This document shows, one piece after another, positions 24,267 to 34,575 of a stretch of 64,000 nucleotides of DNA. A model generated the notes under the pieces. That model had not been told where the DNA came from. It ran no database searches and saw only the letters and a program-made list of their open reading frames with translations. Position 1 is the stretch's first letter. Each line of letters opens with the position of its first letter. The position numbers and the translations under genes are program-made. Source of the DNA: Athripsodes cinereus (taxonomy: Eukaryota; Arthropoda; Insecta; Trichoptera; Leptoceridae); assembly GCA_947579605.1 (NCBI GenBank), contig OX388305.1, forward strand, positions 23,635,542 through 23,699,541. The letters are read 5' to 3'.

Positions 24267-24986
24267 GCGTATTTTGAAAGTATACAATGCCATTACGCAC
24301 AGGCACAGGTTGGGACTGCTCGCATATAGTTTCAAGTAGTAATAAGCATAAATATTTTTAGAAACTATACATGGTTATTACGCTCTTATCGTGTATATTT
24401 TCCAATAACGTATACTAAAATTTGTGCGATAAACATACTGCACAAGTTTCCATTGCGGAATAATCGTGTACATTTTCTAAGCGCTACACAAGGACACGTT
24501 CTTAGAATCTATACGCGACTAGTTTCCAAGCAGCCATTTTGATTTGTTACTTTCTCTTTTTTTCATATTATATAATTGTTTTATTATTTTTTAGTCTTGT
24601 TTTTATTATTAATTTTTTATTGCTTTAATTACCTGTATTTTTGTTATTTTGGATTTACTTGTTGTTGTTTTAATTTCTTAAATTTGTCAACATGTAAAAG
24701 CGAAAATTGTAAATGTACTTAAATAAATAAATAATTTTATTAAGATTATTTGACTGGCGTCTTTTTAAAGTAGCACTTACGTACTTAAACATTTGTGTTT
24801 CTTTTATATACCTAATAAAAATAATTTTGTGCTTTGTTTTGTTTTATAATAAAAATTTTCAAAAAAGGTTATAAAAAAATATTTTTATTATAAAAAGATT
24901 TAGGTATGCTTATTAATATTTGAAACTATACATACGCGAGAAGTCCCAACCTGTGCGTAATGGCGTTGTATACTTTCAAAATACGC
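24267..24986. mobile_element. Putative 720-bp inverted-repeat element with ~67-bp arms
   Basis: The left arm 24267-24335 starts GCGTATTTTGAAAGTATACA and the right arm 24920-24986 is its reverse complement, apart from a 6-base insertion (an extra GGCACA-like unit) and a short indel near the inner end. Just inside the left arm and outside the right arm, related words recur (TTACGC..., ATCGTGTATATTTTC, GTATAC). The centre is AT-rich with no transposase frame. A non-autonomous DNA transposon is the simplest explanation, but I find no clean target duplication. Similar words out to 25142 suggest the real end may be further right. Confidence 0.6.
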
Positions 24987-26144
24987 TTCAGTGAATCTGC
25001 GTCAGAAAGTATACACGACAATTACGCAGAAATCGTGTATATTTTCTATGACTATTTTTCGTTACACAATTTGAAAACATACATTGCAAGAACACTATGA
25101 ATGCGTACTGGCATTGTACTCGTACACTTTCAAAATACGCAACGCAGACTGTAAATAACAGGACAATAATAATATAATTAATATGAAGAGAGATGGTGAA
25201 AGTGCCCGTTCAGGGTTAGTCTGAGAAGAAGTTTATGAAATATATGATTAAATTGAAGATAGTAAAATAAAAATAAATAATATACAAAATGGCAATAATA
25301 CTCGTATAGTTGTGATAATTGCCTTCCACGTGGTGTGATAAAACATCTCAAAAATTGTAACAATAAACAACAATTGGTACGCAAATTTAATAATATGTTG
25401 GATGGGAATTTATTCTTATTGTACGCAAGAGAAAATTGCTTTCCACGGTGGTGATTTAATATTTTTTTTACCCGTCCATGAGACGTAACGGAGGCATTCA
25501 TTCGAATATTTCTTCGGAAAATGCTCCGAATTGTCGCCGAAAGATTTAAGATTTTTGCTTGATGATTAAAGATTGACGTTCGCATCCAGCTGTCTGTACG
25601 CCACAAATGAAGAACTCACCTAGCCGTATTTCTGTAAATATTCAATTTATTTGAAATCATACATCATTGACGGGTTGGAATAAAAATTTCACCCATTGTA
25701 ACAAGATGACGAATTCACTTTAAAATTTCGTATTATTTCAATGTTGTCTAATATTAAAAAAAAAAACATAATAAACAATAAATACACACAGCGCAACAAC
25801 AATACACTTAAATAAAATAAGATATGGAAAAATAATTTCTGATAATGAATGAAATAAGTAATGTTTTGGTGGTTGGTTTAGGAAAGGATTACGGCAAAGG
25901 TATTGGACTTCTTCTAAGGGTCACCGAATATAATACGATTATAAAAAAATCCAGTTTTTGAAATACACAAGACTGATGTGAACCAAAATGGATAATGATG
26001 ATAAATAATAGCACATTGTGTTTTTTTTTATATTTAAATTATTTTAATGTTTGTGTTTATGTCAAAAGTACAAGTTTTTAAAAAACCCTGGAGTGATTTG
26101 TCTGAATATTTATTTTGGATGTTTTCTTCAAGGTTATTCTACTT
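24987..26144. other. Repeat-like flank, then unassigned DNA
   Basis: 24990-25142 carries more copies of the words found in the inverted repeat (GTATACACGACAATTACGC, ATCGTGTATATTTTC, ACTTTCAAAATACGC). At 25310-25560 the sequence is less AT-rich. A 142-codon minus-strand frame spans 25178-25606, but it becomes hydrophobic low-complexity at its end and matches nothing I know. CTTCCACGTGGTG at 25323 and CTTTCCACGGTGGTG at 25439 are internal near-repeats. Confidence 0.4.
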
Positions 26145-26260
26145 CTTCTTCTTTGTTGTCGATCATCCCTCAGTGCTGAGGATCGTGACCATCATTTGTA
26201 TAGGTGTGGACAAAATGCTTCCAGCAACTCCGATCCTCCGCTCTTCAAGATTATAAAGAG
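26145..26260 (-). repeat. LINE or SINE 3' end, minus strand
   Basis: CTTCTTCTTCTTTG followed by CATCCCTCAGTGCTGAGGATC and CTTCCAGCAACTCCGATCC is a recurrent insect retrotransposon ending as I remember it, with a GAA-rich tail on the minus strand. The 69-codon frame here has no known domain. Confidence 0.45.
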
Positions 26261-26349
26261 TTGATATTTTCAACCGACGGTTTTTGGTGGAAATTCATGT
26301 TGAATTAATTATAAATAAAACACTTATTTATAGTATATCCACTGTGACT

Positions 26350-26480
26350 TGTTATTGCACGTGAGCCGGCCTTCAAGAGCTTCGCTAGCCTGGTGATGAG
26401 AGCGGTGACTGAAGACATTATGTCATCTGTGTTAGAGAGGCTGATGTTCAGCAGTGGATAGGAATAGCTGCACAAGAAGA
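26350..26480 (+). pseudogene. LINE tail of the YVQQW type
   Basis: The plus-strand frame ends READVQQWIGIAAQEEEDK, matching the EAYVQQW endings of LINEs such as the copy at 4938-5160, with a GAA-rich tail. Upstream coding is broken by stops. Confidence 0.55.
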
Positions 26481-27179
26481 AGAAGATAAAGGTTGTTCCT
26501 ATTGAAAATCATGATTAGGTATAATACAAATAATTATACATTTAGTATTATCATAAAGAGAGAGAGAGGGTTTTATTAGCCCCAATATGTTCGTGAGTCG
26601 TAAAAATGATAATAAAATATTGTCCCAAAATATAATGCTTAATATGGATTGATAGTGTGAACCACAAAACCATACACAGTAATATTACCAATATTTTCTC
26701 TCCCTCTCTCTTTCTATCACTTTTGTTGTATGTGTAAACATTCTTATTAACAAAATCAATATATCGTAAAATTTTGTTATTATTGCTTAATTTTTTCAAT
26801 CTTCTCGAATATGTTTGCCAATGTCATAAAAATAATGAAACTTATTGTGCCTTTAATGCATTGATTGATCTGTACTTTTACAGCTATTTACATCAATAAT
26901 GATTTTTAATCAGTGGTATTGTCTTCTTAGAGTTTTTATTTTCAAAACTCATTTCGTTAGCGTTTCGTCTTGAACTCAAATGAGTGCGTGATAATTATTA
27001 ATGAAGAAAAATTGACGAAGATAATAGGTACATGATTGAGTGAAAGAATAAAAACTTAAAAACAGGAGTAAGTTGGTGTTGCATCCTTTCTACCTAACCC
27101 AAAAAGAGAGCGGCGCGATAGTAAGTGCTTATTTTTACTGAAATTTACTTTCATTGCAATTTTCGCTTCCTTTTATTAT
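26481..27179. other. No recognisable feature
   Basis: AT-rich; a GA dinucleotide-like run at 26557-26571 and a pyrimidine-rich run at 26698-26714. No coding call. Confidence 0.4.
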
Positions 27180-27495
27180 TCTTTGAAGATACTTAGCTTT
27201 GAAAATAAGTGTCTTAGAAGGATTATGGATGTCAAATGGTATGAACATTTTACAAATGATGTGCGCCGGCGCACCCAGCAGAGACCTGTAATCTCCGTAA
27301 TACAGGAGAGACGATAGTCCTGACTGGGACATGTTTTGAGAATGCCCAATGATAGCTGGCCAAAAAGGGCACTGTTCTTCCGTCCGCAAGGGTTCAGTCG
27401 GCCCGGGCGTCCCCCTTTCACAACACGCCGTTCCTATGGTTTCTGCCCTGTGCTCCCGAGAGAAGCGTTGAGGGCGAGATGATGATGATGATGAT
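27180..27495 (+). pseudogene. LINE family D tail (RT ORF C-terminus)
   Basis: Plus-strand frames read KCLRRIMDVKWYEHFTNDV, then QQRPVISVIQERRLSWLGHV, LRMPNDSWPKRALFFRPQG and RPGRPPFTTRR. They end in the words GTTTCTGCCCTGTGCTCCCG and a (GAT)n tail. This is the canonical end of an endonuclease/RT LINE (LRWLGHVLRM, P.RAL, GRP.TTWRR). Near GCGCACCCAGC at least one frameshift is needed. The segment just before the tail is deleted relative to what such ORFs usually carry. Confidence 0.8.
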
Positions 27496-28080
27496 TTACT
27501 ATTCTATGCACCATATATTTTTGAAAGGTTATATACGTTTTTTTATTATTATTATTTAAACATTACATCTAATATTGAGCGGTTTTGATATAGGTATGTT
27601 ATTTTGTCCTATAATAAATCAAGATCGACAATGAAACGTGTCTTATAAAAATGTTGATGTATAATAACCAATCAAAATAACAATCACAAAAACAGCATGT
27701 TCAAAATATTAAAACGAATATAACAGTGATATTATGATTTAAAACCACTGACACATCTTGAAACAATGGAACACAAATTATATCAGTGATTGAGTGGGCG
27801 GACACTTTTGTCCTCCTATTTAGCGTTACTGTCAGTCCTCAGTAGTTTTGACGTGATCAGTGATCGCAGTGATAAATCCCTCACGTGTATTTGTTTCATA
27901 ATCACAACATACATACATATATCAGATTATAGCAACCTTAAATTCATATGACCTCTTGTCTGAAACTCGTTATTTTTTTATAGTGATATTTGCTTACACC
28001 TTGATATTTTTCATAGAATTGTGGATACGATACTGAGATTAATTCAGAGTTAAAGATATGAAAATGAATTGGTGGTGCAA
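27496..28080. other. No recognisable feature
   Basis: AT-rich with short ATT runs; no supported call. Confidence 0.4.
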
Positions 28081-28460
28081 TGGTTGAGAAGAATGGTTGG
28101 TAAGACGTTGCATATTAGAGTGAAGAATGAAAAGCGAATGAAAGAGGATTGTTGTAAATAGGATATGTGTAAATAAGTAACGATTTGTTTGGATATTGGA
28201 ACAAATGAATAATGATAAAGAGGATATACCTACTTCTGAAAGAGGGGTGTGAGAAAGCAAAAAAAAAACATGTGACTTAATCACGTGAGTCCGCTTTCGA
28301 GGACAGCTGTGTATTGAATAAGGGAAATTGACGTGAGTGAATGAGAAATTGTATGAATGTAGATGAAGCAAAAAAGTATGTAAGGATGGAACCATTGGGC
28401 TTTCTTTTCTCTATGCCCACCCCTCTTGGGATATTGCGTGAGGGTATTATAATATAATAT
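28081..28460 (+). pseudogene. LINE family C tail, degenerate
   Basis: Plus-strand fragments include NKMNNDKEDIPTSER, GKLT.VNEKLYECR, SKKVCKDGTIG and YAHPSWDIA followed by a stop, in the order expected for family C (ER......TKRIY, ...LREWMRNCMNV.EAKKVCKDR..WRS..SAYPSWD). Many indels. The minus-strand frame 28039-28395 is a low-complexity shadow. Confidence 0.6.
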
Positions 28461-29820
28461 ATTATAATTTAAGGCTTCCATAGGCAATACCCACAGGAAT
28501 TAATCTTCAAGGTTTGCGGTGAGTACATAAATTATAATGAAACATACAAAAATACATTTCATAGGTCTGAAGAGTGACAACTAATAGAGGATATGAAATT
28601 TTTAATATGACGACCAAAAAACCCAAGGGTTGTATCTCAAAAAAAGAAATAAAAGTTGTCAGCAGAAATAATTAAAATGTCCTAATTTTTCATTTAAAGC
28701 AGATTTGTCAAATGTTAGAAATTCATTTCAATAAAGAAATCATTGTCATTAGTACTAAACACATATTGTTATCTAATGATCAGTATTGATTGATCAATGG
28801 TCCTGTCAGTTTGATTAATCATGTCACTCTGGTTCGATGACCCAATAAAATTAGGAGTTTTGTTGTTCAAACAAAGTACAAGCATAATAATATAATATAA
28901 TATTTTTGTTGTATTAGACATTATTACATTAATATTGTTAAAGGTGATATTTTAAAGTGTACAAAGGATACCGCTGCATAAAAATGGAAACGAAGCAATC
29001 CTTTACTGACAAGGTTAAAAGATGATGGTTATCTTGACAGTGCACTAAGGCACTGTCGTAGCCAACAATATTTTAAAACTGATTATTATTTATTTATGAT
29101 AGTTCACGGGGAATCTTTTATTCTACTTCTCTCTTCAAGGGTCCTTTTGGAAGTGAGTGAATTTATTAAGAAAAGAATACACGAACAAAATTTACAGAAT
29201 TATGCATTGCAATTCAAAAATACATTAATGATATAACTACACAAATGAAATGATGCAAGCAAACATATCACATTTAAACATAAAACGCAGTAACAAGAAG
29301 AAAAAATTATATCCTAAAATTAATTACATTTAATAAAAAAAATAGAAAAAAGGAAGTACAAGTTTTAACTTAGGTACATATCATTTATTAATATGATATC
29401 AAATTTTAACAAAAAAAATTAATTGAAGGAGCTAAATTATTATAATATTTCAAAATAAGTCGCAAGTATTAAAATTCATAGGTTGTTTTTCAATTCATTC
29501 ATTGTTGAATTACCATCTAACCAAAAAATTATTTAAAATATTGATGTCGGTAGGTTTACACTGTACATTATGGGAATTGTGCAACAATGCATAGAAATAA
29601 GAAACAAGATGTAAATTTGCAAAGATACAAGGGATGTTATAATGAATACAACCTATTTTTCAACTTTCAATACTTTTCATACGTTTGATGTTTTCGAGGA
29701 TGAAGTATTGTCGCATGCTTTATCGTTGTAGGTAGGAAGGCACTGATACGTATTAGTAAATTTCACATAAAATCATATGAACTAAGTCTTGAAATTGGTT
29801 TTCATTTGATTAAAATATAA
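28461..29820. other. No recognisable feature
   Basis: AT-rich (e.g. 28895-28905 and 29330-29420). No coding or repeat call can be supported. Confidence 0.4.
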
Positions 29821-29943
29821 TCTATCCCATCACAGCATCTCCCATAAGTAGATTAACTGCATGTATATAACATACAAGTAGTCCTCTCTACGCTAATAAA
29901 CATAAGAGATTTGGGATGGCTGCCATACCTTATCGCTGAAACG
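29821..29943 (+). repeat. Dispersed repeat family A, copy 5 (left part)
   Basis: CCCATCACAGCATCTCCCAT, TAACTGCATGTATATAACA, AAGTAGTCCTCTCTACGC and GGGATGGCTGCCATACC. It stops after TATCGCTGAA and is followed 28 bp later by a copy in the opposite orientation. Confidence 0.7.
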
Positions 29944-29971
29944 AATATAAATATGTAATTATGTTCCATGG

Positions 29972-30197
29972 AGCATTGGTCACCCACTTTTTCCCTAAGT
30001 TTTCGAGAGTCCTGCAAAAGGCGGATGTTCGAAAAAATAACGACATTTAACATCTATAATTCAGCCGTGAGGTTTGCCACCCATTCTGAATGTCTTATTT
30101 TTTGCAGTTTTTTTCAGAGGATAGTTTGCACGTCTATTGCATGTAGCTGGTCTGCTGGTTACCTCATTTATGGGATATGCCGTGATGGTATAGTAGT
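29972..30197 (-). repeat. Dispersed repeat family A, copy 6, nearly full length
   Basis: Minus strand. From the plus side it reads GGTCACCCACTTTTTCCC, AAGTTTTCGAGAGTCCTGC, ATTCAGCCGTGAGGTTTGCC, GTAGCTGGTCTGCTGGTTAC and GGGATATGCCGTGATGG. One of the most complete copies, about 225 bp, and a good starting point for a consensus. Confidence 0.75.
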
Positions 30198-30649
30198 AAT
30201 AAACGTAGTAGTATTGAATGTATTTAATAAACGATTAAAAATAGTTGAATTAGTAGGTAATGAAAATTTATCTCATATTTTGTAACAATCATTCCACTAT
30301 CTATAGAATGTTCAGTGATTTTTTTTTTAAACATTGAAACTATAATGTTAAGAATATATTGGCACAGGCACCTCATCTGCACAATAAAATATTGTGCGAA
30401 ATACATTTTAATAGGAAACCAGAATGATGTCGATACTTACGAATCGTTTTGGGCTGGTTTAAATACTCTCTATCCGTGATCCGTTTTCTAATCTCGCCAA
30501 TTCTTGTTATAAACCATTTTGTTTGGTATACTAAAACAATTATGTCAATTAAAACATTGTGCGTGTTGTGTTCCTGTCTCTCTGATTACTTTATTGATAT
30601 TGTGTTGTTCAAATAACTAAATATTAGATAGTACTATTACGGCGATTTC
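30198..30649. other. No recognisable feature
   Basis: AT-rich; no supported call. Confidence 0.4.
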
Positions 30650-30815
30650 GTAGGGTTGGTAGACCCAAACTCGTAGGCTTAGCGTCGGTAGACCCAAACA
30701 CCGTTGGATGAATGGAGTACAGAGGGATGTAGACATCAGGAATTGGAAAAATACATGTTGCCAAGACAGGCAAATGTTGGAGGAGGCATAGACTCATAAC
30801 GGGCTATAGAGCAAC
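30650..30815 (+). pseudogene. LINE tail (GRPKxRWMNGVQRDV type)
   Basis: The frame reads VGRPKHRWMNGVQRDVDIRN after one small repair, then WKKYMLPRQANVGG, which follows the GRP..RWMDGV..D...RNW...DRQ.WR ending of LINE RT ORFs. The block GGTAGACCCAAAC occurs twice 34 bp apart (30657 and 30691), a small internal duplication. Degenerate. Confidence 0.6.
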
Positions 30816-30855
30816 TAATGATGATCTGAAGATTTTCATCACAATTTTTTTTATT

Positions 30856-30895
30856 CATTGTGACAGCTCAAGAGCTGTAACAATGAATAGAATTT
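30856..30895. repeat. Imperfect hairpin of two ~16-bp arms
   Basis: ATTCATTGT-G-ACAGCT and AGCTGT-A-ACAATGAAT pair around a short CAAG loop, with one internal mismatch. Confidence 0.65.
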
Positions 30896-30935
30896 TATGA
30901 ATGTAACAATGTATGTAATAATGAATAGAATAGAA

Positions 30936-30989
30936 ATTTAATTTATTTGTTCGATTGACACAAGTATCTATCGAACAAATAAATTAAAT
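30936..30989. repeat. Perfect 20-bp inverted repeat with 14-bp spacer
   Basis: Arms 30936-30955 (ATTTAATTTATTTGTTCGAT) and 30970-30989 are exact reverse complements. Confidence 0.85.
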
Positions 30990-31431
30990 AACAAACATCA
31001 AACATCTTTATGTTTGTGTAGGCAATTTATCGTTTATAGCCCACCTAAGCACAGCACTATATTGATTTTATATAATGTCTACATAGTTGCATTTAAACAT
31101 TAAAATGCATTATTTTGTGCCTCTATAGACAATTACAATTGCGTTTTATTATAACTTGTTTCATAAATTGAACTTCTCTAGTGTTTGAAAATTAGTGACT
31201 TACTGGATAGAAAGGTTATTGCTTGTAAGTTTGTTTTCACTCGGAGGATTTGCTTTATCAAATGTTTTATTATATACTTAATTTATTGACCTTAAAAATT
31301 ACTATCACACAATAATTATATGTAAATACTAAATCCATAAGAACGTAAGTACTTCTATTAAATTGACACTTGAACATTCTCTTTCAATTGCATCGTACTA
31401 TTTTTATGAATGGTACAAATAATGACATAAC

Positions 31432-31478
31432 TTATCAACATTCATTCTACTATATTATAGCAGAATGAATGTTGATAA
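31432..31478. repeat. Perfect 17-bp inverted repeat with 13-bp spacer
   Basis: Arms 31432-31448 (TTATCAACATTCATTCT) and 31462-31478 are exact reverse complements. Confidence 0.85.
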
Positions 31479-31682
31479 AAAAAATATATGTACCTAAGTG
31501 ATTAATATATTGTAATATGAACCCAAAACAATAGAAATAATTATGCAATGTATCTACAATGCTATGATTTACACTAAAAACGTCATGTGTAAGAGAACAA
31601 TCAATAATAATATTACACAATAATAAATGAATATGGAATGAAGAAAATAAAGAGAAAAGATTGAAAACAATTTCATGTTGTG

Positions 31683-31892
31683 TTTTATTATTATTGTTGT
31701 AGTTGTATTGCATCTAATGGTTTCTCCACCACTGTCCGCTCTCCTAAACAGATGCAAGACATTAAATGTCCCCATTTAGGCCAACACGGCCGCACAATGG
31801 GTTTTGTGGGCCCCTGGAGTGCGAGCAATATTGTACCAAGGGGGGCACATTGCCCACTCTTGCTGTGGACGTCTTTTGTCTACATAATGTAA
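31683..31892 (-). repeat. Probable retrotransposon 3' end with AAT-rich tail
   Basis: This patch is much richer in G+C than its flanks and ends at its left side in a short (ATT)n run (31687-31694), as expected for a minus-strand non-LTR element with an AAT tail. Short frames exist on both strands. I recognise no protein motif, so the class is a guess from layout. Confidence 0.4.
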
Positions 31893-32099
31893 TTTTTTGT
31901 CACCGACTGGTGAAGTTGAGACAAGTTAGAACAGGACCGAATTAATATTTTTTACAGTAAAATACCATAATTTACATGAATTTGCACATTGCACCTACCG
32001 TAGTAGTACCTACATAGATTTGGCGTTATGAAGGTATGCGATTAATTTTGTGCAAAGACAAGTGTTGCAAACGTAACTTTACCCATTATGCAAAGTCAA

Positions 32100-32165
32100 C
32101 CTTCTATCTGTCTATCTATCTATACCCTCACGCCGTGTCCCAGGAGGGGTAGGCGGAGAGAACAA
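32100..32165 (-). repeat. Extreme 3' end of LINE family C
   Basis: CTATCTATCTATACCCTCACG and CCGTGTCCCAGG...GGGGTAGGCGGAGAGAA match, on the minus strand, the S.YP.W..A ending and GGGTATAGATAGATAG tail of family C. A (CTAT)n run forms the tail. Confidence 0.6.
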
Positions 32166-32286
32166 AGTCAACCTTACAAGTATTTAATGCTAAAGCTACC
32201 ATGTTCTATAGACTATGAGCTTTCTAAATCCCTTCCAAATTAATTTCATGCGTCGATCTTCTTTTTTTTTTAAACAAAAGATATAT

Positions 32287-32446
32287 CTGGGTTTTGTTTG
32301 TTATAAACCCAAATACAACCTTATACACCTTTCACAGTAAGCTACTAAAAGCTTGTGTCGTGAAAGGGGAGTTTGCCGGTACCTGGTATCGAACCACGGA
32401 CCCCTTGTTCATGAGGCCGAGACTCTACCTCCAGGCTACCGACGAA
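32287..32446 (-). repeat. tRNA-derived SINE, copy 2
   Basis: The best-preserved copy. On the minus strand GTCGGTA pairs with TACCGGC over all seven acceptor positions (one G-U), and the B box GGTTCGATACC is exact. The body repeats the CTCCCCTTTCACGACACAAG and GGTGTATAAGGTTG blocks of copy 1 and ends in an AACCCAG-type tail. About 160 bp. Confidence 0.88.
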
Positions 32447-32547
32447 CTCTATCTTATACGTATATGGCATAGAGTAAGTAATACTACCTACTTATTTGAT
32501 CTTTGGTATATGGCCTAAATTTTAGTCCTTCAAATTGAAGCAAAAAA

Positions 32548-32742
32548 CTATACCATAACGGCAAATCCCACAAATGAGATAGTTAACAGACCAGCTGTAT
32601 TCATTTAATAAAAATTAAGACATCAAGGATTGGTGGCAAACCCCATCGCTGAATTCAAAATATAAAATGTCTATATTTTTTCGATCGCCTGCCTTTTACA
32701 GGGCACACGAAAACTTACAGAAAAGAGTGGGAGACTAATTCA
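32548..32742 (+). repeat. Dispersed repeat family A, copy 7
   Basis: ACTATACCATAACGGCAAATC, AACAGACCAGCTGTATTC, GGTGGCAAACCCCATCGC, GCCTTTTACAGGGCACACG and GAAAAGAGTGGGAGACTAAT. Nearly full length. Confidence 0.72.
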
Positions 32743-34298
32743 AGGAATCTCCTACGAATTTGAAATAATAGTTTTACAAGAAAATCAAACCTGAAACTCC
32801 AAACACTATTAGAGAAAGGGTAGAGATCTTTTTTTATATTATTATAATTGTTATCTCAGTCTTTTCTACATGCCTTACTCCAGTCCAGTCTTGTAATTTG
32901 AAAAACCGTGATGTTAGCCTTCTGCCAAAGACGCGTTATCTTTCAACATTTTTAACTAATAATTTTCCGTTTTGGATTTCTATCCACACCAGCTCTGACA
33001 ATAATGTGCACTTGAATTATTATTTTCATCTAGTCTCTTGTCTCAAAAAGATAGAATCTTTCTGCCTTTGTTTTGTCACATTTAATATATGATGGGGCGG
33101 CTTTCATTATGTCACATGTATTAGATAATATTATTATTGTCACAAAACAACAATAACAATCTCTGTCCGAGAAACAACATACCACAAAGTTATGGTAAGA
33201 ATAAAATACTTTTGTTTCCACAATATAATATCTAAACTGTTTGTGGCCATTGCATTATGCTTTATTATGTCCACGATATTGTTGTATACTAATTGTTCAT
33301 CCATAATACGTTCTGGTGTAAATGAAAACATAATTGTTATGTAATAATAAATACATTAACTTTACATTTTCAAATAAAATACATACAACGTAAGTGGTAT
33401 ATTATTATTACTTGAATGTTTACAATTCTTTTGTTTCTAGAACGCGAAACAAAAGAATTGAGTACCTTTAAATTTTGTCTCGAATAATGACAAGTTTTTG
33501 AAACTCAATAAGAACAAGGTCTCGAAGAATGTGAGTCACAGCATTTAAAAGAAACAATGGTTCCTTGAAATGGTTAATAATTATTTTTGGTTTTTGTTTC
33601 TACATGTTGACAATGATAATATTCTTCTTTTCGAGAAGAAATTTAGACAATATTCTTCCTGTATAAAGTGAAGAAATGAAATAAATAGACAAGAGATGAA
33701 ATGACTTTGTATTTACCGCTGCAATTGTTATTTATGTTGTATTTTATTTCATTGATCAAATTAAAAAAAAACAACAAAAAGTAATTTTACAACGCAAATA
33801 AACGCCCAACCATAGATATCCGTATATCTTTGCGTCCAACAGCCTTTTTTCGCCTTTCAACCTTTTCTTAAGAGCACATCTTAACACCTTAAAAATGCTC
33901 ACTGAAAAGAAATATGTATGTATTTTTATTCATAGTATTAGGACACGAGTAGTGAAATTCCATAACTGGATAAATTGAAACAAGCTTTTCGTTCAACTAT
34001 ATCAAAAATTTGAGAGAGACATCTTTCGGCTTCTAAGTTCATTTATCAATCAACTGATGACAGCCTAAGAAGTGACAATGACCATTATCTTGAAGCCTTC
34101 TTATGATATTGTCATGTCCTAAGATGCCAAAAGACGTATCTCTCGCGTTATTCTGAACAAAAAGACAAATAAATAAAACAAGAACTATTAAAAGCAGCCT
34201 AAGTGTTTGCCATACATAACAAAAACAGTCAGAACTAAAAGTCGTGTCAATTAGAGATATACAGGCACGTTCAGGATTCAACCTTCTATTCTATACTA
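32743..34298. other. Unassigned AT-rich DNA with one clear hairpin
   Basis: Exact 15-bp arms at 33423-33437 (CAATTCTTTTGTTTC) and 33446-33460 flank an 8-base loop. Nothing coding can be supported. The frames at 33030-33331 and 34039-34281 have no known motif. Confidence 0.5.
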
Positions 34299-34575
34299 TA
34301 GACCATTAAAGGTCACGTGGTCTTGTCTATGGATTTGCTTTTGCTTGGGGGGCAAACAGTCAGATTGCGCAAATCATCCTTGTAGGATGTTATGCCATAA
34401 GAGAAAAAAAAGAAAGTCAGACGACAAAATAATAACAAAATCGACACTGACAGTTTTTTTGATTATTAGGTATTCTTTAGGCGTTCCACCTAATATTACA
34501 CCGTAATCGTCTGTTGTGTTGGGATGCCTGATGCCCCTCAATGATTTTTCTGTGACGCCATCCTTTAATGGTCTA
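34299..34575. mobile_element. Putative 273-bp MITE flanked by TA
   Basis: GACCATTAAAGG (34301-34312) and CCTTTAATGGTC (34562-34573) are exact 12-bp terminal inverted repeats, each bordered outside by TA, as for Tc1/mariner-type insertions. The overlapping 75-codon minus-strand frame is probably incidental. TA is common here, so the duplication alone is weak. The exact TIR is the stronger evidence. Confidence 0.6.

Noticed and set aside
25178..25606. 142-codon minus-strand frame as a gene
   Set aside because: Half of it is AT-driven hydrophobic low complexity and I recognise no domain; both strands show partial openness.
28039..28395. 118-codon minus-strand frame rich in Ser/His/Phe
   Set aside because: Antisense to a LINE family C remnant with recognisable sense-strand motifs.
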